From JAWVYT01 sp046483065 (GTDB taxonomy: Bacteria; Gemmatimonadota; Gemmatimonadetes; Longimicrobiales; RSA9): a stretch of 64,000 bases of DNA. Position numbers and translations under genes: made by a program. Positions 1-9,109 of this stretch are shown here, one piece after another. Below the pieces are notes generated by a model. That model did not search any database. It saw only the letters and a program-made list of their open reading frames with translations, and was not told the origin of the DNA. The stretch is taken from the NCBI GenBank assembly GCA_046483065.1, contig JAWODW010000032.1, positions 1 to 64,000 on the forward strand. The letters are read 5' to 3'. How positions within the stretch are numbered: the stretch's first letter is position 1; every line of letters begins with the position of its first letter.

Positions 1-111
1 GAACCGTTGGCTGCGGGGTAAACGCGGGAGCGTTGCCCGGGGACTGATTCAACGAAACCGGGTTTCGGTGCGTCTGTATGAACGGCGGAAGGTATGGATT
101 CGGAACACACC

Positions 112-1437
112 ATGAGGATAGGCATGACGCTGCATCGAGGCGGCTGGATCGCGGCCGGGCTGACATGGCTGGCGGCTGTGGGGGCGGGCGGGCAGGAGCT
201 GCCGCCGATCACGCCCGTCGACACGGTGGACATGGCGGAGGCCGTGGACCGTGCCCTGGAGGTGAACCCCCAGATGGTCCAGGCGCGGACGAGCCTGGGC
301 ACCGCGGAGTTCGGGACCAAGCAGGCGTACGCGTCCATGCTGCCCAGCCTGTCGCTCTCGTCGGGCACCAGTCTGTCGAGCGCCCAGCGGTACGACCCGA
401 GCCTGGGCACCACACTGAACAGCCAGAGCCGAAGCTACAGCGCCGGGATCAACAGCGGGATGGACGTGTTCGCCGGAGGTCGGAACCTGGCGGGGGTGCG
501 GAGCGCACGGGCGTCAGAGCACGCGGCGGAGGCCACGGTGGTGACGCGCCGGTTCAGCGTGGCGCTGTCGGCCAAGCAGGCGTTCTTCGCGGTGCTCCGG
601 AGCGGTGAGCTGATCGAGCTGAGCCGGCGCAGGATCGAGCAGGCGGAGCAGAACCTGTCGGCGGCGGAGCGGCGGCAGGAGGCGGGCCGTGCGACCCGGT
701 CGGACGTGCTCCGGTCGCGTCTCGAGCTGAGCAACGCCCGGCAGGCGCTGCTGGAGGCCCAGACGCAGGAGCGGACGAACATGTACGCGCTGGGGCGCAC
801 GGTGGGTATCCGCGGCCCCGTGGCCGCCCGGATCCCCGAGCGGCTGGAGCCGGAACCGCTGGCGATGAGCCAGCAAGCGTTGCGCGAGCTGGTGGCGGAC
901 CAGGCGCCGACGGTGGAGTCGGCCACCGCGCAGGTCTCGGTGGCACGGGCGGGCCTGTCCCAGTCCCGCGCGCAGTATTTCCCGAGCCTCAGCGTGAGCG
1001 GGGGGTACAACTGGTCGAACGACGAGTTCGGTCTCGACCAGGGCCGAACGAGCTGGAGTACGCGGCTGAGCCTCTCGTACCCGCTCTTCAACGGGCTGCA
1101 GCGGGAGGGGTCGGTGGACCGGGCGAACGCGCAGGTCTCGGTGGCGCAGGCGCAGGCGAACGAGGCGGTGCGGGCGGCGATCTCGGAGCTCGAGGGGCTG
1201 CTGGCGGCGCTGGACCTGGCGGAGCAGCAGATCGCGATCCTGGAGGAGTCGGTGGAGGTGGCTCGAGAGGATTTCCGGGTCCAGCAGGAGCGGTACGGGC
1301 TGGGCGCCGCAACGATTCTGGAGCTGGTGTCGAGTCAGATCGCGCTACTGCAGGCGGAGAACAACCTCATAAACGCGCGCTACGACTACCAGATCACGCG
1401 GGCGGAGCTGGAGTCACTGGTGGGACGGGAACTGTAA
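112..1437 (+). CDS. TolC family outer membrane efflux channel
   Basis: Outer-membrane exit duct of a tripartite efflux or secretion system. About 441 aa, usual for TolC-like OEP proteins, with an N-terminal signal peptide ending near AVGAGGQ and the expected internal duplication. Two alpha-hairpin plus beta-strand halves are visible: the first around LPSLSLSSGTSLS and VFAGGRNL, the second around YFPSLSVSGGYNW and YPLFNGLQREG. In-frame starts exist at 94, 112 and 124. The one at 94 gives an acidic, unlikely leader; the one at 124 has a GAGG six bases upstream. It overlaps the adaptor gene region by one base, so translation is probably coupled. Family is clear from the repeat pattern; the substrate cannot be inferred. 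Confidence 0.9.
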   Translation: MRIGMTLHRGGWIAAGLTWLAAVGAGGQELPPITPVDTVDMAEAVDRALEVNPQMVQARTSLGTAEFGTKQAYASMLPSLSLSSGTSLSSAQRYDPSLGTTLNSQSRSYSAGINSGMDVFAGGRNLAGVRSARASEHAAEATVVTRRFSVALSAKQAFFAVLRSGELIELSRRRIEQAEQNLSAAERRQEAGRATRSDVLRSRLELSNARQALLEAQTQERTNMYALGRTVGIRGPVAARIPERLEPEPLAMSQQALRELVADQAPTVESATAQVSVARAGLSQSRAQYFPSLSVSGGYNWSNDEFGLDQGRTSWSTRLSLSYPLFNGLQREGSVDRANAQVSVAQAQANEAVRAAISELEGLLAALDLAEQQIAILEESVEVAREDFRVQQERYGLGAATILELVSSQIALLQAENNLINARYDYQITRAELESLVGREL

Positions 1438-1481
1438 TGGCGGAATCGACGATGCATGCGACGAACCGGAGGAAGAGGTTG

Positions 1482-2924
1482 ATGGAACGAATCAATGTGG
1501 GGAGCGTCGCGGCGCTCCTGGTGGCGGTGGTGGCGGGCGCGTGCGCCCAGTCGGACGCGTCGGAGGCCGCCGAAAACGGTGGTCGTGACGATATCGCTGT
1601 GGCCGAGCGGGGCGACCTGGATATCAGGGTGGAGGCCGCGGGTCAGGTGGAGCCGATCCTGGTGATCGAAGTGAAGTCGAAGGCTGGGGGCGAGGTCACG
1701 GACCTGCATGTGGAGACGGGTGACGAGGTCGAGCGCGGTTCGCTCATGGCCGAGGTGGACCCCCGGGACGTGCGGAACGCGCTGGCGCAGGCGCAGGCCG
1801 ACCTGGACGTGGCGGAAGCCCGGCTCCAGATCGCCGAGTCGCAGGCGGAGCGGTCGCGGGAGCTGCGGGAGGCCAACGTGCTTACGCAGCAGGAGATGGA
1901 GCAGTCGATCCTGGAGCTGGCCAACGCCCGGGCGGCACTGACCCGAGCGGAGACGAACCTCGAGTTGGCCCAGGAACGCATGAGCGATGTGACGATCGGT
2001 GCGCCGATCTCGGGAACCGTCATCGAGAAGACCGTGGAGGCCGGCCAGATCATCCAGTCGGCGAGCGGGAACGTGTCGGGCGGGACCACGCTGATGCTCA
2101 TGGCGGACCTGTCGACCATGCAGGTGCGGACGCTGGTCGACGAGACGGATATCGGCAAGATTCAGCCCGGGCAGGTGGCCCGGGTCTCGGTGGAGGCGTA
2201 CCCGAACCAGACGTTCGTGGGGAGCGTGTACAAGGTGGAGCCGCAGGCGGTGGTCGACCAGAACGTCACCATGTTCCCGGTGCTGGTCCGACTGGACAAC
2301 GAGGAGCGTCTGCTGAAGCCGAACATGAACGCAGAGGTCCAGGTCGAGGTGGCGCAGCGCCAGGACGTGGTCCTGGTGGCGAACGCAGCCGTGGTGCCCA
2401 TGACCGAGGCCACGGCCGCCGGCGCCGTGCTGGGGCTGAGTGAGAGCGAGGTCCGGGAGGCGATGCGGTCCCCGCCGCCGGTGGCGCAGGACCCGGCGGC
2501 CGAGGAGGAGGCAGCGGATGGCCAGGCGGGTGAGCAGGAGGATTGCCAGTCGCTCATGGCCCGGGCGCGTGCCGACCGCGGCTCCCTCTCGGAGGAAGAC
2601 CGGGCCCGGGTCCGGGAATGTTTCCAGGCCATGGGTGGCGGTCGCGGCATGGGCGCGGGGATGGGTGCGGGCGCTGGCTCCGGTGGCTCCGACGAGACGC
2701 GGCCGGCGGTGGTGTTCGTGGAGACCGGCCAGGGTCCGCAGGCCCGGTTGGTCCAGCTGGGGTTGAACGACTGGGACCGCACGGAGGTGGTGAGCGGGCT
2801 GGAGGCCGGCGAGGAGGTCATCCTGATCTCGGTGGCGCGTCTGCGGCAGCAGCAGCAGGACATGCAGGACCGGATCCGGGAGCGGTCGAGCGTGATTCCG
2901 GGTGGAGGCGGTCGTGGCCGGTAG
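1482..2924 (+). CDS. MacA/HlyD-type periplasmic adaptor subunit
   Basis: Membrane-fusion protein linking the inner-membrane permease downstream to the TolC-type channel upstream. Start at 1482 is chosen for the strong GGAGGAAGAGG just before it; an earlier ATG at 1437 overlaps the tolC stop. The N-terminus is a short hydrophobic leader ending in AGAC, possibly a lipobox. Split lipoyl halves (KAGGEVTDLHVETGDEV and GAPISGTVIEKTVEAGQII) flank a coiled-coil hairpin, followed by a beta-barrel domain. Unusual for MacA is an insertion of roughly 90 residues (about 320-410). It is rich in Glu, contains two Cys, and ends in a Gly/Met run (MGGGRGMGAGMGAG) before the last membrane-proximal strand segment. 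Confidence 0.9.
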   Translation: MERINVGSVAALLVAVVAGACAQSDASEAAENGGRDDIAVAERGDLDIRVEAAGQVEPILVIEVKSKAGGEVTDLHVETGDEVERGSLMAEVDPRDVRNALAQAQADLDVAEARLQIAESQAERSRELREANVLTQQEMEQSILELANARAALTRAETNLELAQERMSDVTIGAPISGTVIEKTVEAGQIIQSASGNVSGGTTLMLMADLSTMQVRTLVDETDIGKIQPGQVARVSVEAYPNQTFVGSVYKVEPQAVVDQNVTMFPVLVRLDNEERLLKPNMNAEVQVEVAQRQDVVLVANAAVVPMTEATAAGAVLGLSESEVREAMRSPPPVAQDPAAEEEAADGQAGEQEDCQSLMARARADRGSLSEEDRARVRECFQAMGGGRGMGAGMGAGAGSGGSDETRPAVVFVETGQGPQARLVQLGLNDWDRTEVVSGLEAGEEVILISVARLRQQQQDMQDRIRERSSVIPGGGGRGR

Positions 2925-2943
2925 GCGACGGGGCCGTTCAGCC

Positions 2944-4152
2944 ATGCTGCTGGTCGAGATCCTGAAGGTGGCGCTGGAGTCCATCCGGGTGAACAAGCTC
3001 CGGAGCTTCCTGACCATGCTGGGGATCGTCATCGGGATCGGTGCCGTGATCACCATGGTGGCGCTGGGCGAGGGTGCCCAGCGCGAGGTGGCGGAGCGGC
3101 TGGAGGGACTGGGTACGAACGTGCTGACCGTCCGGCCGGGTCAGCAGATGTGGGGTGGTGTGGACCGGGGCTCGGCGCGCCTCACTGCGAAGGACGCCGA
3201 GGCGATCGCCTACGGAGCCACGATGGTGAAGGCGGTCTCGCCGGAGCTGGAGCGCCGTCAGCAGGTCGAGTACGGCCGGAACAACGCGAACCTGTCCGTG
3301 GTGGGCGTCTGGCCCGACTACTTCGCGATCCAGAATGTGAAGCTGGACGTGGGTCGGCTGTTCACGGCGGGGGAGGACCGGGGCCGTCGTCGCCTGGCGG
3401 TGATCGGCTCGGCGGTGGCCGAGCGGCTGGGGACGGTCTCGGTGGAGCTGGTGGGGCAGAACATTCTGGTACGGGGCATCCCGTTCGAGGTCATCGGCGT
3501 GCTCCAGGAGAAGGGCTCCCAGGGGTGGGACAACCCCGACGAGCGGGTCTACATTCCGCTGGCCACGGCCCAGTTCCGGGTGATCGGGTCGGAGTACGTC
3601 CGGTCTATCAGCGTCCAGGCGTTGAGCGCCGGCACGATGGACGGAGCCATGGCGGAGATCGACCAGATCCTGCGCCGCGAGCACCGGATCGCGCCGGGCA
3701 AGGATGCCGACTTCAACGTGCGGGACATGGCATCGCTCATGAGCACGTTCCAGGAGACCACGCAGACGTTCACGTTCCTGCTGGCGGGGATCGCGCTGAT
3801 CTCGCTTCTGGTGGGCGGGATCGGGATCATGAACATCATGCTGGTCTCGGTTACGGAGCGGACCCGGGAGATCGGCGTGCGGAAGGCGTTGGGAGCGCGA
3901 AAGCGCCATATCCTGCTTCAGTTCCTCATCGAGTCGGTGGTGCTGTGCACCGCTGGCGGCGTGCTGGGAATCGCGGTGGGGTGGGGGGGTGCCGCGGCGC
4001 TCCGGAGCACCGCCGGGTGGAACACGGCCGTGGCGCCCGAAGCCGTGGTGCTGGCCTTCGGGTTCTCGGCGATGGTCGGCATCTTCTTCGGGATCTGGCC
4101 GGCCCGACGGGCGGCGAGCCTGGACCCCATCGAGTCGCTGCGGTACGAGTAG
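2944..4152 (+). CDS. MacB-like ABC transporter permease (FtsX fold, no ATPase domain)
   Basis: Inner-membrane mechanotransmission permease of the MacB/LolC type, 402 aa. Start at 2944 places the cytoplasmic helix (ESIRVNKLRSFLTMLGIVIGIGAVITMV) at the N-terminus; the open frame extends earlier to 2902 over the adaptor gene. A MacB_PCD periplasmic domain follows TM1. The C-terminal FtsX domain has three helices and the coupling motif TERTREIGVRKALGARKRHI. It lacks the N-terminal ATPase domain that full-length MacB carries, so a separate ATP-binding subunit is needed; none is present downstream, and it may lie left of the window. Forms an operon with the two preceding genes. Confidence 0.9.
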   Translation: MLLVEILKVALESIRVNKLRSFLTMLGIVIGIGAVITMVALGEGAQREVAERLEGLGTNVLTVRPGQQMWGGVDRGSARLTAKDAEAIAYGATMVKAVSPELERRQQVEYGRNNANLSVVGVWPDYFAIQNVKLDVGRLFTAGEDRGRRRLAVIGSAVAERLGTVSVELVGQNILVRGIPFEVIGVLQEKGSQGWDNPDERVYIPLATAQFRVIGSEYVRSISVQALSAGTMDGAMAEIDQILRREHRIAPGKDADFNVRDMASLMSTFQETTQTFTFLLAGIALISLLVGGIGIMNIMLVSVTERTREIGVRKALGARKRHILLQFLIESVVLCTAGGVLGIAVGWGGAAALRSTAGWNTAVAPEAVVLAFGFSAMVGIFFGIWPARRAASLDPIESLRYE

Positions 4153-4264
4153 GGTCGGCGCACGACCCGCAACTCGGCGCGGTCGCGTCGGTACGGGTGT
4201 CCAGATACCGGACGGTGGAGCGTTGTTTGGATGGACCGGCCGGCCGGGGCCGCGGGCGCGCCAC

Positions 4265-4293
4265 CGGACAAGTGTGCCGGAATGTGCTATTTT
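4265..4293 (+). promoter_or_regulatory. Putative sigma-70 promoter for the metalloprotease-like lipoprotein gene
   Basis: CGGACA (4265-4270) and TATTTT (4288-4293) are separated by 17 bases, about 45 bases before the preferred ATG at 4338. The predicted transcript start near 4300 would exclude the open-frame start at 4299, supporting 4338. Confidence 0.4.
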
Positions 4294-4337
4294 CGTAGGT
4301 GCCGACCTTTATGAGAATCACCCTTTTCGTACTGCCG

Positions 4338-6224
4338 ATGAAAACGAACCGCATTCTCCCGCTGGGTCTCGTGTGGCTGCTGGCTGTCGGGGCCTGCTCC
4401 GATTTCTCGACGGCGCCGACGCGGGTGCCGGCCTCGTTCGAGATGACGCCGGACAGCGTGCTGGTGTCACAGGGCGAGACGGTGACGTACGAGTACACTG
4501 TGCTGGACGGGGATGGGGAGCCCTACGACGGTCTGCCCGGGTGGGCGTCGCCGGCGTGGACGTACTCCGTGGACTCGGTGCTGACGGTGGATCCGACGGG
4601 GGTGGCGTCGGCGATCGGGTCGGGGGAGGTGGTGGGGACGGCCACGCTGAACGGGATGCAAGCGCAGACGGTGGTGCGTGTGAACCCGTCGGAGCTGCGG
4701 GTGGACGTCGTGTTTGCGCACATCAATCAGGCCTCGCAGACGCGTGCCGGTGCGGTGCCGCTGGTGGCGGGCCGGGGTGGTCTTCTCCGGGTGTACCTGC
4801 GGGGCAGCAAGCCGAACTTCTTCCAACCTCGGGTGGTGGCCACGTTCTACCGGGATGGCGCGGCGGTCCACACGGTGGAGCTGACGCACGAGGCGGAGGG
4901 GCTTCCGGGGGTGCTGCGCGAGGAAGATCTGAGCCTGTCGTTCGACGCCCCGATCCCGGGGTCGGTGCTGCGGCCGGGGACGAGCGTGGCGTTCGAGGTG
5001 GACCCCGACGGCATCATCCCGGCTTCGCCCGGGAGCACGCTGCGCTATCCGGAGACTGGCGAGCGGCCGCTGGATATCGTGGAAGTGCCGCCGTTCCGGA
5101 TGCGGCTGGTGCCGGTGACGCAGTCGCAGAACGGGCTGGAGTCGCGGTTCTCGGTGGACAACGCGGCCGAGGCGACGGAGCTGACGGCCACGGTCTTCCC
5201 GTTAAGCGAGTTCGACGTGGACGTCCGGCAGCCGTACACGACGGACGTAGCGCTGGACACGGAGGTGGGGTGGGAGCAGCTGATCGATGAGATCGCCACA
5301 CTGCGCCTGGACGACGGCAGCCCGCGCTACTACTACGGTGGGTTCGCCCGGCCGCCGGGCACGAGCTACCTGGGGCTGGGCTTCGTGGGCTACCCGGTGG
5401 CGATCGGGGTGGACGGGTCGCCGGAGACGCTGGCGCACGAGATCGGTCACACGTTGAACCTGCGGCACGCGCCGTGTGGCAATCCGTCAGGCGTGGACGC
5501 CAACTATCCGTACCCCGGCGGCTACATCGGCCAGCTGGGGTACGACCCCCGGACGGGGGGGCTGAATCTTCCCGCCCAGCAGTTCGATCTGATGACGTAC
5601 TGCGATCCCGCGTGGATCAGCGACTACAACTACGAGCTGGTGATGGCGTACCGCCAGACGAGCCGGTACGACTCGGCATTCTGGGCGCCGGACGCGGAGC
5701 CGTCGTCGGAGGGGTCGCTGATCGTGAACGTGGGCGTTTCCCGGGGTGTGCTGCGCCTTGGCCCGGTGGTGGAGTCGGAGGCAGCGCCTGCGCTTCCGGC
5801 GCCCGGCGGGCCGTACACCCTGGAGGGGCTCGACGAGACCGGGGCGGTGGTCTTCTCGCTCCCGTTCACACCCCGGCCGCTGGACCACGGTGGCGCGCTC
5901 TTCAGCGCCGCGCTCCCCCGATCGCTGGCCCAGCCCGAACGGCTGGCCACGCTGCGAGTGACGGGTCCGGAGGGCGTGCTGGAGCGGGGCCGGGCGGTGT
6001 CGGGCCCGCCGCCGATGACAGTGACCGAGGCGGGGACGGGCCGGCAGGTGGCGGGGTGGAACGCGGCCGAGTACCGCCTGGCGGTGGTCCGTGACCGGGC
6101 CACGGGGCGAATCGTGGCCATGGCCCGGGGCGGGGAGATCCCGCTCCCCGGCGACCCGTCCGAACTGGACGTGACGTTGAGCGATGGGGTGCGGAGCCAC
6201 CCGGTGGAGTTGCGCCAACGGTGA
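4338..6224 (+). CDS. Lipoprotein with Big-like domain and metzincin-like zinc protease motif
   Basis: Exported lipoprotein, about 628 aa. The leader MKTNRILPLGLVWLLAVGAC carries a lipobox at VGAC. An Ig-like region near residues 25-110 (VLVSQGETVTYEY, VDPTGVASAIGSGEVVGTAT) resembles bacterial Ig-like group 2 domains. Near residue 367 the motif HEIGHTLNLRH gives HExxHxxxxxH, the zinc-binding pattern of metzincin peptidases, but with Asn where metzincins usually have Gly. The following DLMTYC may act as the Met-turn. No specific family is recognised beyond this. It probably acts on the cell surface or in the periplasm; peptidase activity is an inference from the motif. Its stop overlaps the next gene's earliest start. 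Confidence 0.75.
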   Translation: MKTNRILPLGLVWLLAVGACSDFSTAPTRVPASFEMTPDSVLVSQGETVTYEYTVLDGDGEPYDGLPGWASPAWTYSVDSVLTVDPTGVASAIGSGEVVGTATLNGMQAQTVVRVNPSELRVDVVFAHINQASQTRAGAVPLVAGRGGLLRVYLRGSKPNFFQPRVVATFYRDGAAVHTVELTHEAEGLPGVLREEDLSLSFDAPIPGSVLRPGTSVAFEVDPDGIIPASPGSTLRYPETGERPLDIVEVPPFRMRLVPVTQSQNGLESRFSVDNAAEATELTATVFPLSEFDVDVRQPYTTDVALDTEVGWEQLIDEIATLRLDDGSPRYYYGGFARPPGTSYLGLGFVGYPVAIGVDGSPETLAHEIGHTLNLRHAPCGNPSGVDANYPYPGGYIGQLGYDPRTGGLNLPAQQFDLMTYCDPAWISDYNYELVMAYRQTSRYDSAFWAPDAEPSSEGSLIVNVGVSRGVLRLGPVVESEAAPALPAPGGPYTLEGLDETGAVVFSLPFTPRPLDHGGALFSAALPRSLAQPERLATLRVTGPEGVLERGRAVSGPPPMTVTEAGTGRQVAGWNAAEYRLAVVRDRATGRIVAMARGGEIPLPGDPSELDVTLSDGVRSHPVELRQR

Positions 6225-6232
6225 GAAGATCG

Positions 6233-6790
6233 ATGATGCGGCATACTACGACAGCGCTGTACGTTCTCCTCGCCGTGGCACTGTTCGCGGCGCCCGGACA
6301 CGCCCAGCGTACTTCGGTGGAGTTGAGAGTGGGTGCGGCCATCGGCAACTACAGCGGGACCGACGCCGGACTGGAGCTGGTGCCGGCGCCGTCGTTCGCC
6401 GCCACCGTGGGGCTGGGACTGACGGAGTCGGCCGGGCTGTACGCTGGGATCAACCGGTCGTCGTTCGGGTGTGACGAGGCGCTCTGCGCCACCCGGGACG
6501 TGCTCCTGACCAGCCAGGGGGTGACGGCCGGGGGCCGGTACGCCGTCGGGCCCGGCTGGGTGCGCGCCGGACTGGCGTTCCAGCAGCTCCGAGTGGACTC
6601 CGATGTGGACACGGACACTGCGGACTTCGGGGTCGGCTGGGACCTGGCCGCCGGGCTCGATTTCCCGGTGGGCCGCGGCTTCCGGGTGCGCCCGGGCGTG
6701 ACGTACCTGCGCCACGCCGCGGTGACGCGGACGGAGGACGGGCACGCGGCGCTCCTGGCGTTCGAAGTGGGCGTGGCGATGCGGTTCTAG
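6233..6790 (+). CDS. Outer-membrane beta-barrel family protein (unknown role)
   Basis: About 185 aa with a clear signal peptide (TTALYVLLAVALFAAPGHAQ). The mature part alternates short amphipathic strands with Gly/Asp turns (VELRVGAAIGNYSG, GVTAGGRYAVGPGWVRAGLAF) and ends in a strand finishing GVAMRF. A terminal aromatic residue after alternating hydrophobics is typical of Bam-assembled barrels. Two Cys near CDEALCAT could form a disulfide. A GTG at 6221 overlaps the previous stop; ATG 6233 or 6236 is preferred because the leader then starts cleanly. Likely co-transcribed with the upstream lipoprotein. Function not recognised. Confidence 0.7.
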   Translation: MMRHTTTALYVLLAVALFAAPGHAQRTSVELRVGAAIGNYSGTDAGLELVPAPSFAATVGLGLTESAGLYAGINRSSFGCDEALCATRDVLLTSQGVTAGGRYAVGPGWVRAGLAFQQLRVDSDVDTDTADFGVGWDLAAGLDFPVGRGFRVRPGVTYLRHAAVTRTEDGHAALLAFEVGVAMRF

Positions 6791-6880
6791 CCGGTCCGGA
6801 GAGAACCCGGGCACGGCGCGGGCGGTAGCGATAGGGAAAGCCTCTCCCGAGAAGCCACCCTCCCACGATCAGGCGCCATC

Positions 6881-7138
6881 ATGCGGATCGCGCTGCTGCT
6901 GTTCACGCTGTTGACCACCACGGGGTGCGCCGCCGGCGGCCCATCGGCTGACGTGGAGCCCGGGGGCTGGTGCCGGGTGAGCGTCACCAACGAGAGCGGC
7001 CGGGGGCTCAAGCTGCTCTACTACCGCGTACTCGGCTATCCCCGGGACACCCCTTCCCGGACGCTGGTCGCCCGGACCGGTGACATCCGGCTGGATCCGG
7101 AGCGACGGGTGCGGGGAGTGCTGAGGCCGGCCCGGTGA
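6881..7138 (+). CDS. Small putative lipoprotein, unknown
   Basis: 85 aa. MRIALLLFTLLTTTGC is a compact lipoprotein signal with the lipobox Cys at 16. The remainder has a short beta-rich core (WCRVSVTNESGRGLKLLYYRV) and a basic tail. I do not recognise a family. It stands about 90 bases after the barrel gene. Composition and leader make it plausible as a real gene, but no homology is claimed. Confidence 0.5.
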   Translation: MRIALLLFTLLTTTGCAAGGPSADVEPGGWCRVSVTNESGRGLKLLYYRVLGYPRDTPSRTLVARTGDIRLDPERRVRGVLRPAR

Positions 7139-7187
7139 GGGTGGGGCTTCGACGAGGGCGCCGCCGCGCCGGGCTGGGCCGCCGGCC

Positions 7188-7397
7188 TTGCTGCTTGCGG
7201 CGCTCCCCGCCACCCTGCTGGCCGGACAGGGCCGGTTCTACCGGCCGGGCCGCGTCATCCTGACGCCGCCGGCCCGCGTCTGCTTCGGGCGGCCCGACGT
7301 GGACGGTCTGTTCCTGGTCGGGGATGCGGTCACCGTGGCCCTCGCACTCCGGCTCGGGCTCACGGTCCCCGCAGAGGTTTCGTTCCGGCGACGCTGA
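7188..7397 (+). CDS. Small hypothetical exported protein, start uncertain
   Basis: Up to 69 aa from a TTG at 7188. The leader LLAALPATLLAGQG is signal-like and the mature part is short (RFYRPGRVILTPP). The frame runs further upstream without an obvious ATG or GTG, so the true start may be earlier or the gene may be a remnant. It may pair with the preceding small lipoprotein. Weak call, supported only by the signal-like leader. Confidence 0.3.
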   Translation: MLLAALPATLLAGQGRFYRPGRVILTPPARVCFGRPDVDGLFLVGDAVTVALALRLGLTVPAEVSFRRR

Positions 7398-7529
7398 CGA
7401 GCGAAGGCTCTCGGGGTTCCTCCACTCCCGGTGGGGGCTCAGCAGCCCGATTTTCGCCGGCGCCGGCGGGAGGCCAAGTCGTCCCAACGTGCTATTCCCG
7501 TGCCCCAACCCGACGGCCATCGTGGGGGC
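7398..7529. other. Intergenic region before the YifB/ComM gene
   Basis: No gene seen. GTGCTATTCCCG near 7489-7500 looks like the -10 context found at 4286-4295 but lacks a convincing -35. With 7139-7187 this is the non-coding remainder of the 391-base interval between the two confident genes. Confidence 0.4.
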
Positions 7530-9074
7530 ATGTTAGCGACCATACTGAGCGGAGCCATCCTCGGCGTCGACGCCTATCCGGTCCGGGTGGAAGTGGACCT
7601 GGCCCGCGGGCTGCCGTCCATGGCCGTGGTGGGACTGCCGCAGGGGGCGGTGCGGGAGGGACGGGAACGGGTGACGGCGGCGCTCACGAACAGCGGATAC
7701 GGGCTGCCGCCGAAGCGGATCACGGTGAACCTGGCGCCGGCGGACGTGCCGAAGAGCGGGAGCGCGTTCGACCTGCCCATCGCGCTGGGCGTGCTGACGG
7801 CCGCGGGCGAGCTGGGTGGATGGCCGGCAGACCGGTTCTGTTTCATCGGGGAACTGGGGTTGGACGGCAAACTGCGGCCGGTGCACGGCGCGCTGGCCGT
7901 GGCGCTGCGCTGCCGGGAGGCCGGCGTGAGCGGGCTGGTGGTCCCGGCGGCGAACGCGGCGGAGGCGGCCGTTGTGGAAGGCGTGGACATCTACGGCGCT
8001 CGCTCACTCGGCCAGGTTCTGGGGCACCTCTCCGGCGCGGCGGCGCTGGAGCCCGCGGTCGGGAACGGCCGGTGCGACGGTGGCGACCCGGCGACGCCAG
8101 ACTTCGCCGACGTCCGGGGGCAGGGTGTGGCGCGTCGCGCGGCGGTGATCGCGGCGGCGGGCGGGCACAACCTGCTGTACGTCGGCCCACCGGGCGCCGG
8201 GAAGTCGATGATGGCGCGGCGGCTGCCATCGATCCTGCCGCCGCTGACCCATGACGAGGCGCTGGAGGCTACCCGGGTCCATTCGGTGGCCGGCCGACTG
8301 CCATCGGGGAGTGGGCTCCTCCGGCAGCGGCCGTTCCGGGCGCCGCACCACGGGGTCTCGGACGCCGGGCTGGTGGGCGGCGGAGGGATCCCCAGGCCCG
8401 GGGAAGCGTCGCTGGCGCACCACGGCGTCCTGTTCCTGGACGAGCTGCCGGAGTTCCGCCGGTCGGCGCTGGAAGCGCTCCGCCAGCCGTTGGAGGATGG
8501 GACCATCCACATCGGCCGGGCCCGGGCGGCCGTGTGGCTGCCCGCCCGGTTCATGCTGGTGGCCGCCATGAACCCGTGCCCGTGCGGTCACCACGGTGAC
8601 AGCCAGCGCGCGTGCACCTGCTCGGCCGCCCGGATCCGGCGCTACCGGGCCCGGGTCTCCGGGCCGCTTCTCGACAGGATCGACCTGCACGTCAGTGTCC
8701 CCGCCACGCGAGCGGACGCGCTGGTGGGGCGGCAGCCGTCGGAGTCGAGCGCGGTCATGCGGGAGCGGGTGTTGCGGGCCCGGGAGCGCCAGCTGCGGCG
8801 TTACGAGGGGATGGGGATCTACTGCAACGCCCAGCTCGGGCCGAAGTGGACGCGGGAGCACTGCCGACTCGATGCGGGCGGCGCAGCGCTGCTGGAGAGC
8901 TCGATCCGGGACGTGGGGCTGTCCGGGCGGGCGTACCACCGGATCCTCCGGGTGGCCCGTACCATCGCCGACCTCGACGGGGCGCCGGTGGTGGACCCGG
9001 ACCACGTGGCGGAAGCGATCCAGCACCGGTCGCTGGACCGGCCGGTGGTGGTGGACGAGGAAAACGCCGCGTGA
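7530..9074 (+). CDS. YifB/ComM family Mg-chelatase-like AAA+ ATPase
   Basis: 514 aa, normal for the family. ComM is a hexameric helicase that promotes branch migration during natural transformation; many non-competent bacteria keep YifB, so the role here is uncertain. Visible are the N-terminal ChlI-like domain (SMAVVGLPQGAVREGRERVTAAL), Walker A GPPGAGKSMMARRLP near residue 220, Walker B VLFLDELPEF near 300, the MNPCPCGHHGD segment and the C-terminal Mg-chelatase domain. The start at ATG 7530 (MLATILSGAILG) matches the conserved N-terminus; the open frame begins about 100 bases earlier without homology. Confidence 0.93.
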   Translation: MLATILSGAILGVDAYPVRVEVDLARGLPSMAVVGLPQGAVREGRERVTAALTNSGYGLPPKRITVNLAPADVPKSGSAFDLPIALGVLTAAGELGGWPADRFCFIGELGLDGKLRPVHGALAVALRCREAGVSGLVVPAANAAEAAVVEGVDIYGARSLGQVLGHLSGAAALEPAVGNGRCDGGDPATPDFADVRGQGVARRAAVIAAAGGHNLLYVGPPGAGKSMMARRLPSILPPLTHDEALEATRVHSVAGRLPSGSGLLRQRPFRAPHHGVSDAGLVGGGGIPRPGEASLAHHGVLFLDELPEFRRSALEALRQPLEDGTIHIGRARAAVWLPARFMLVAAMNPCPCGHHGDSQRACTCSAARIRRYRARVSGPLLDRIDLHVSVPATRADALVGRQPSESSAVMRERVLRARERQLRRYEGMGIYCNAQLGPKWTREHCRLDAGGAALLESSIRDVGLSGRAYHRILRVARTIADLDGAPVVDPDHVAEAIQHRSLDRPVVVDEENAA

Positions 9075-9109
9075 CCGGCCTGCAGCGCTGACCCCGTGCG
9101 GCAGCCGCC

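Noticed and set aside
1..93. Tail of an upstream ABC ATPase gene (frame ending at a stop near position 21)
   Set aside because: Only six codons are visible, too few to support any identity.
1386..3056. Minus-strand open frame of 556 codons opposite the MacA-like gene
   Set aside because: His/Arg-rich shadow without motif.
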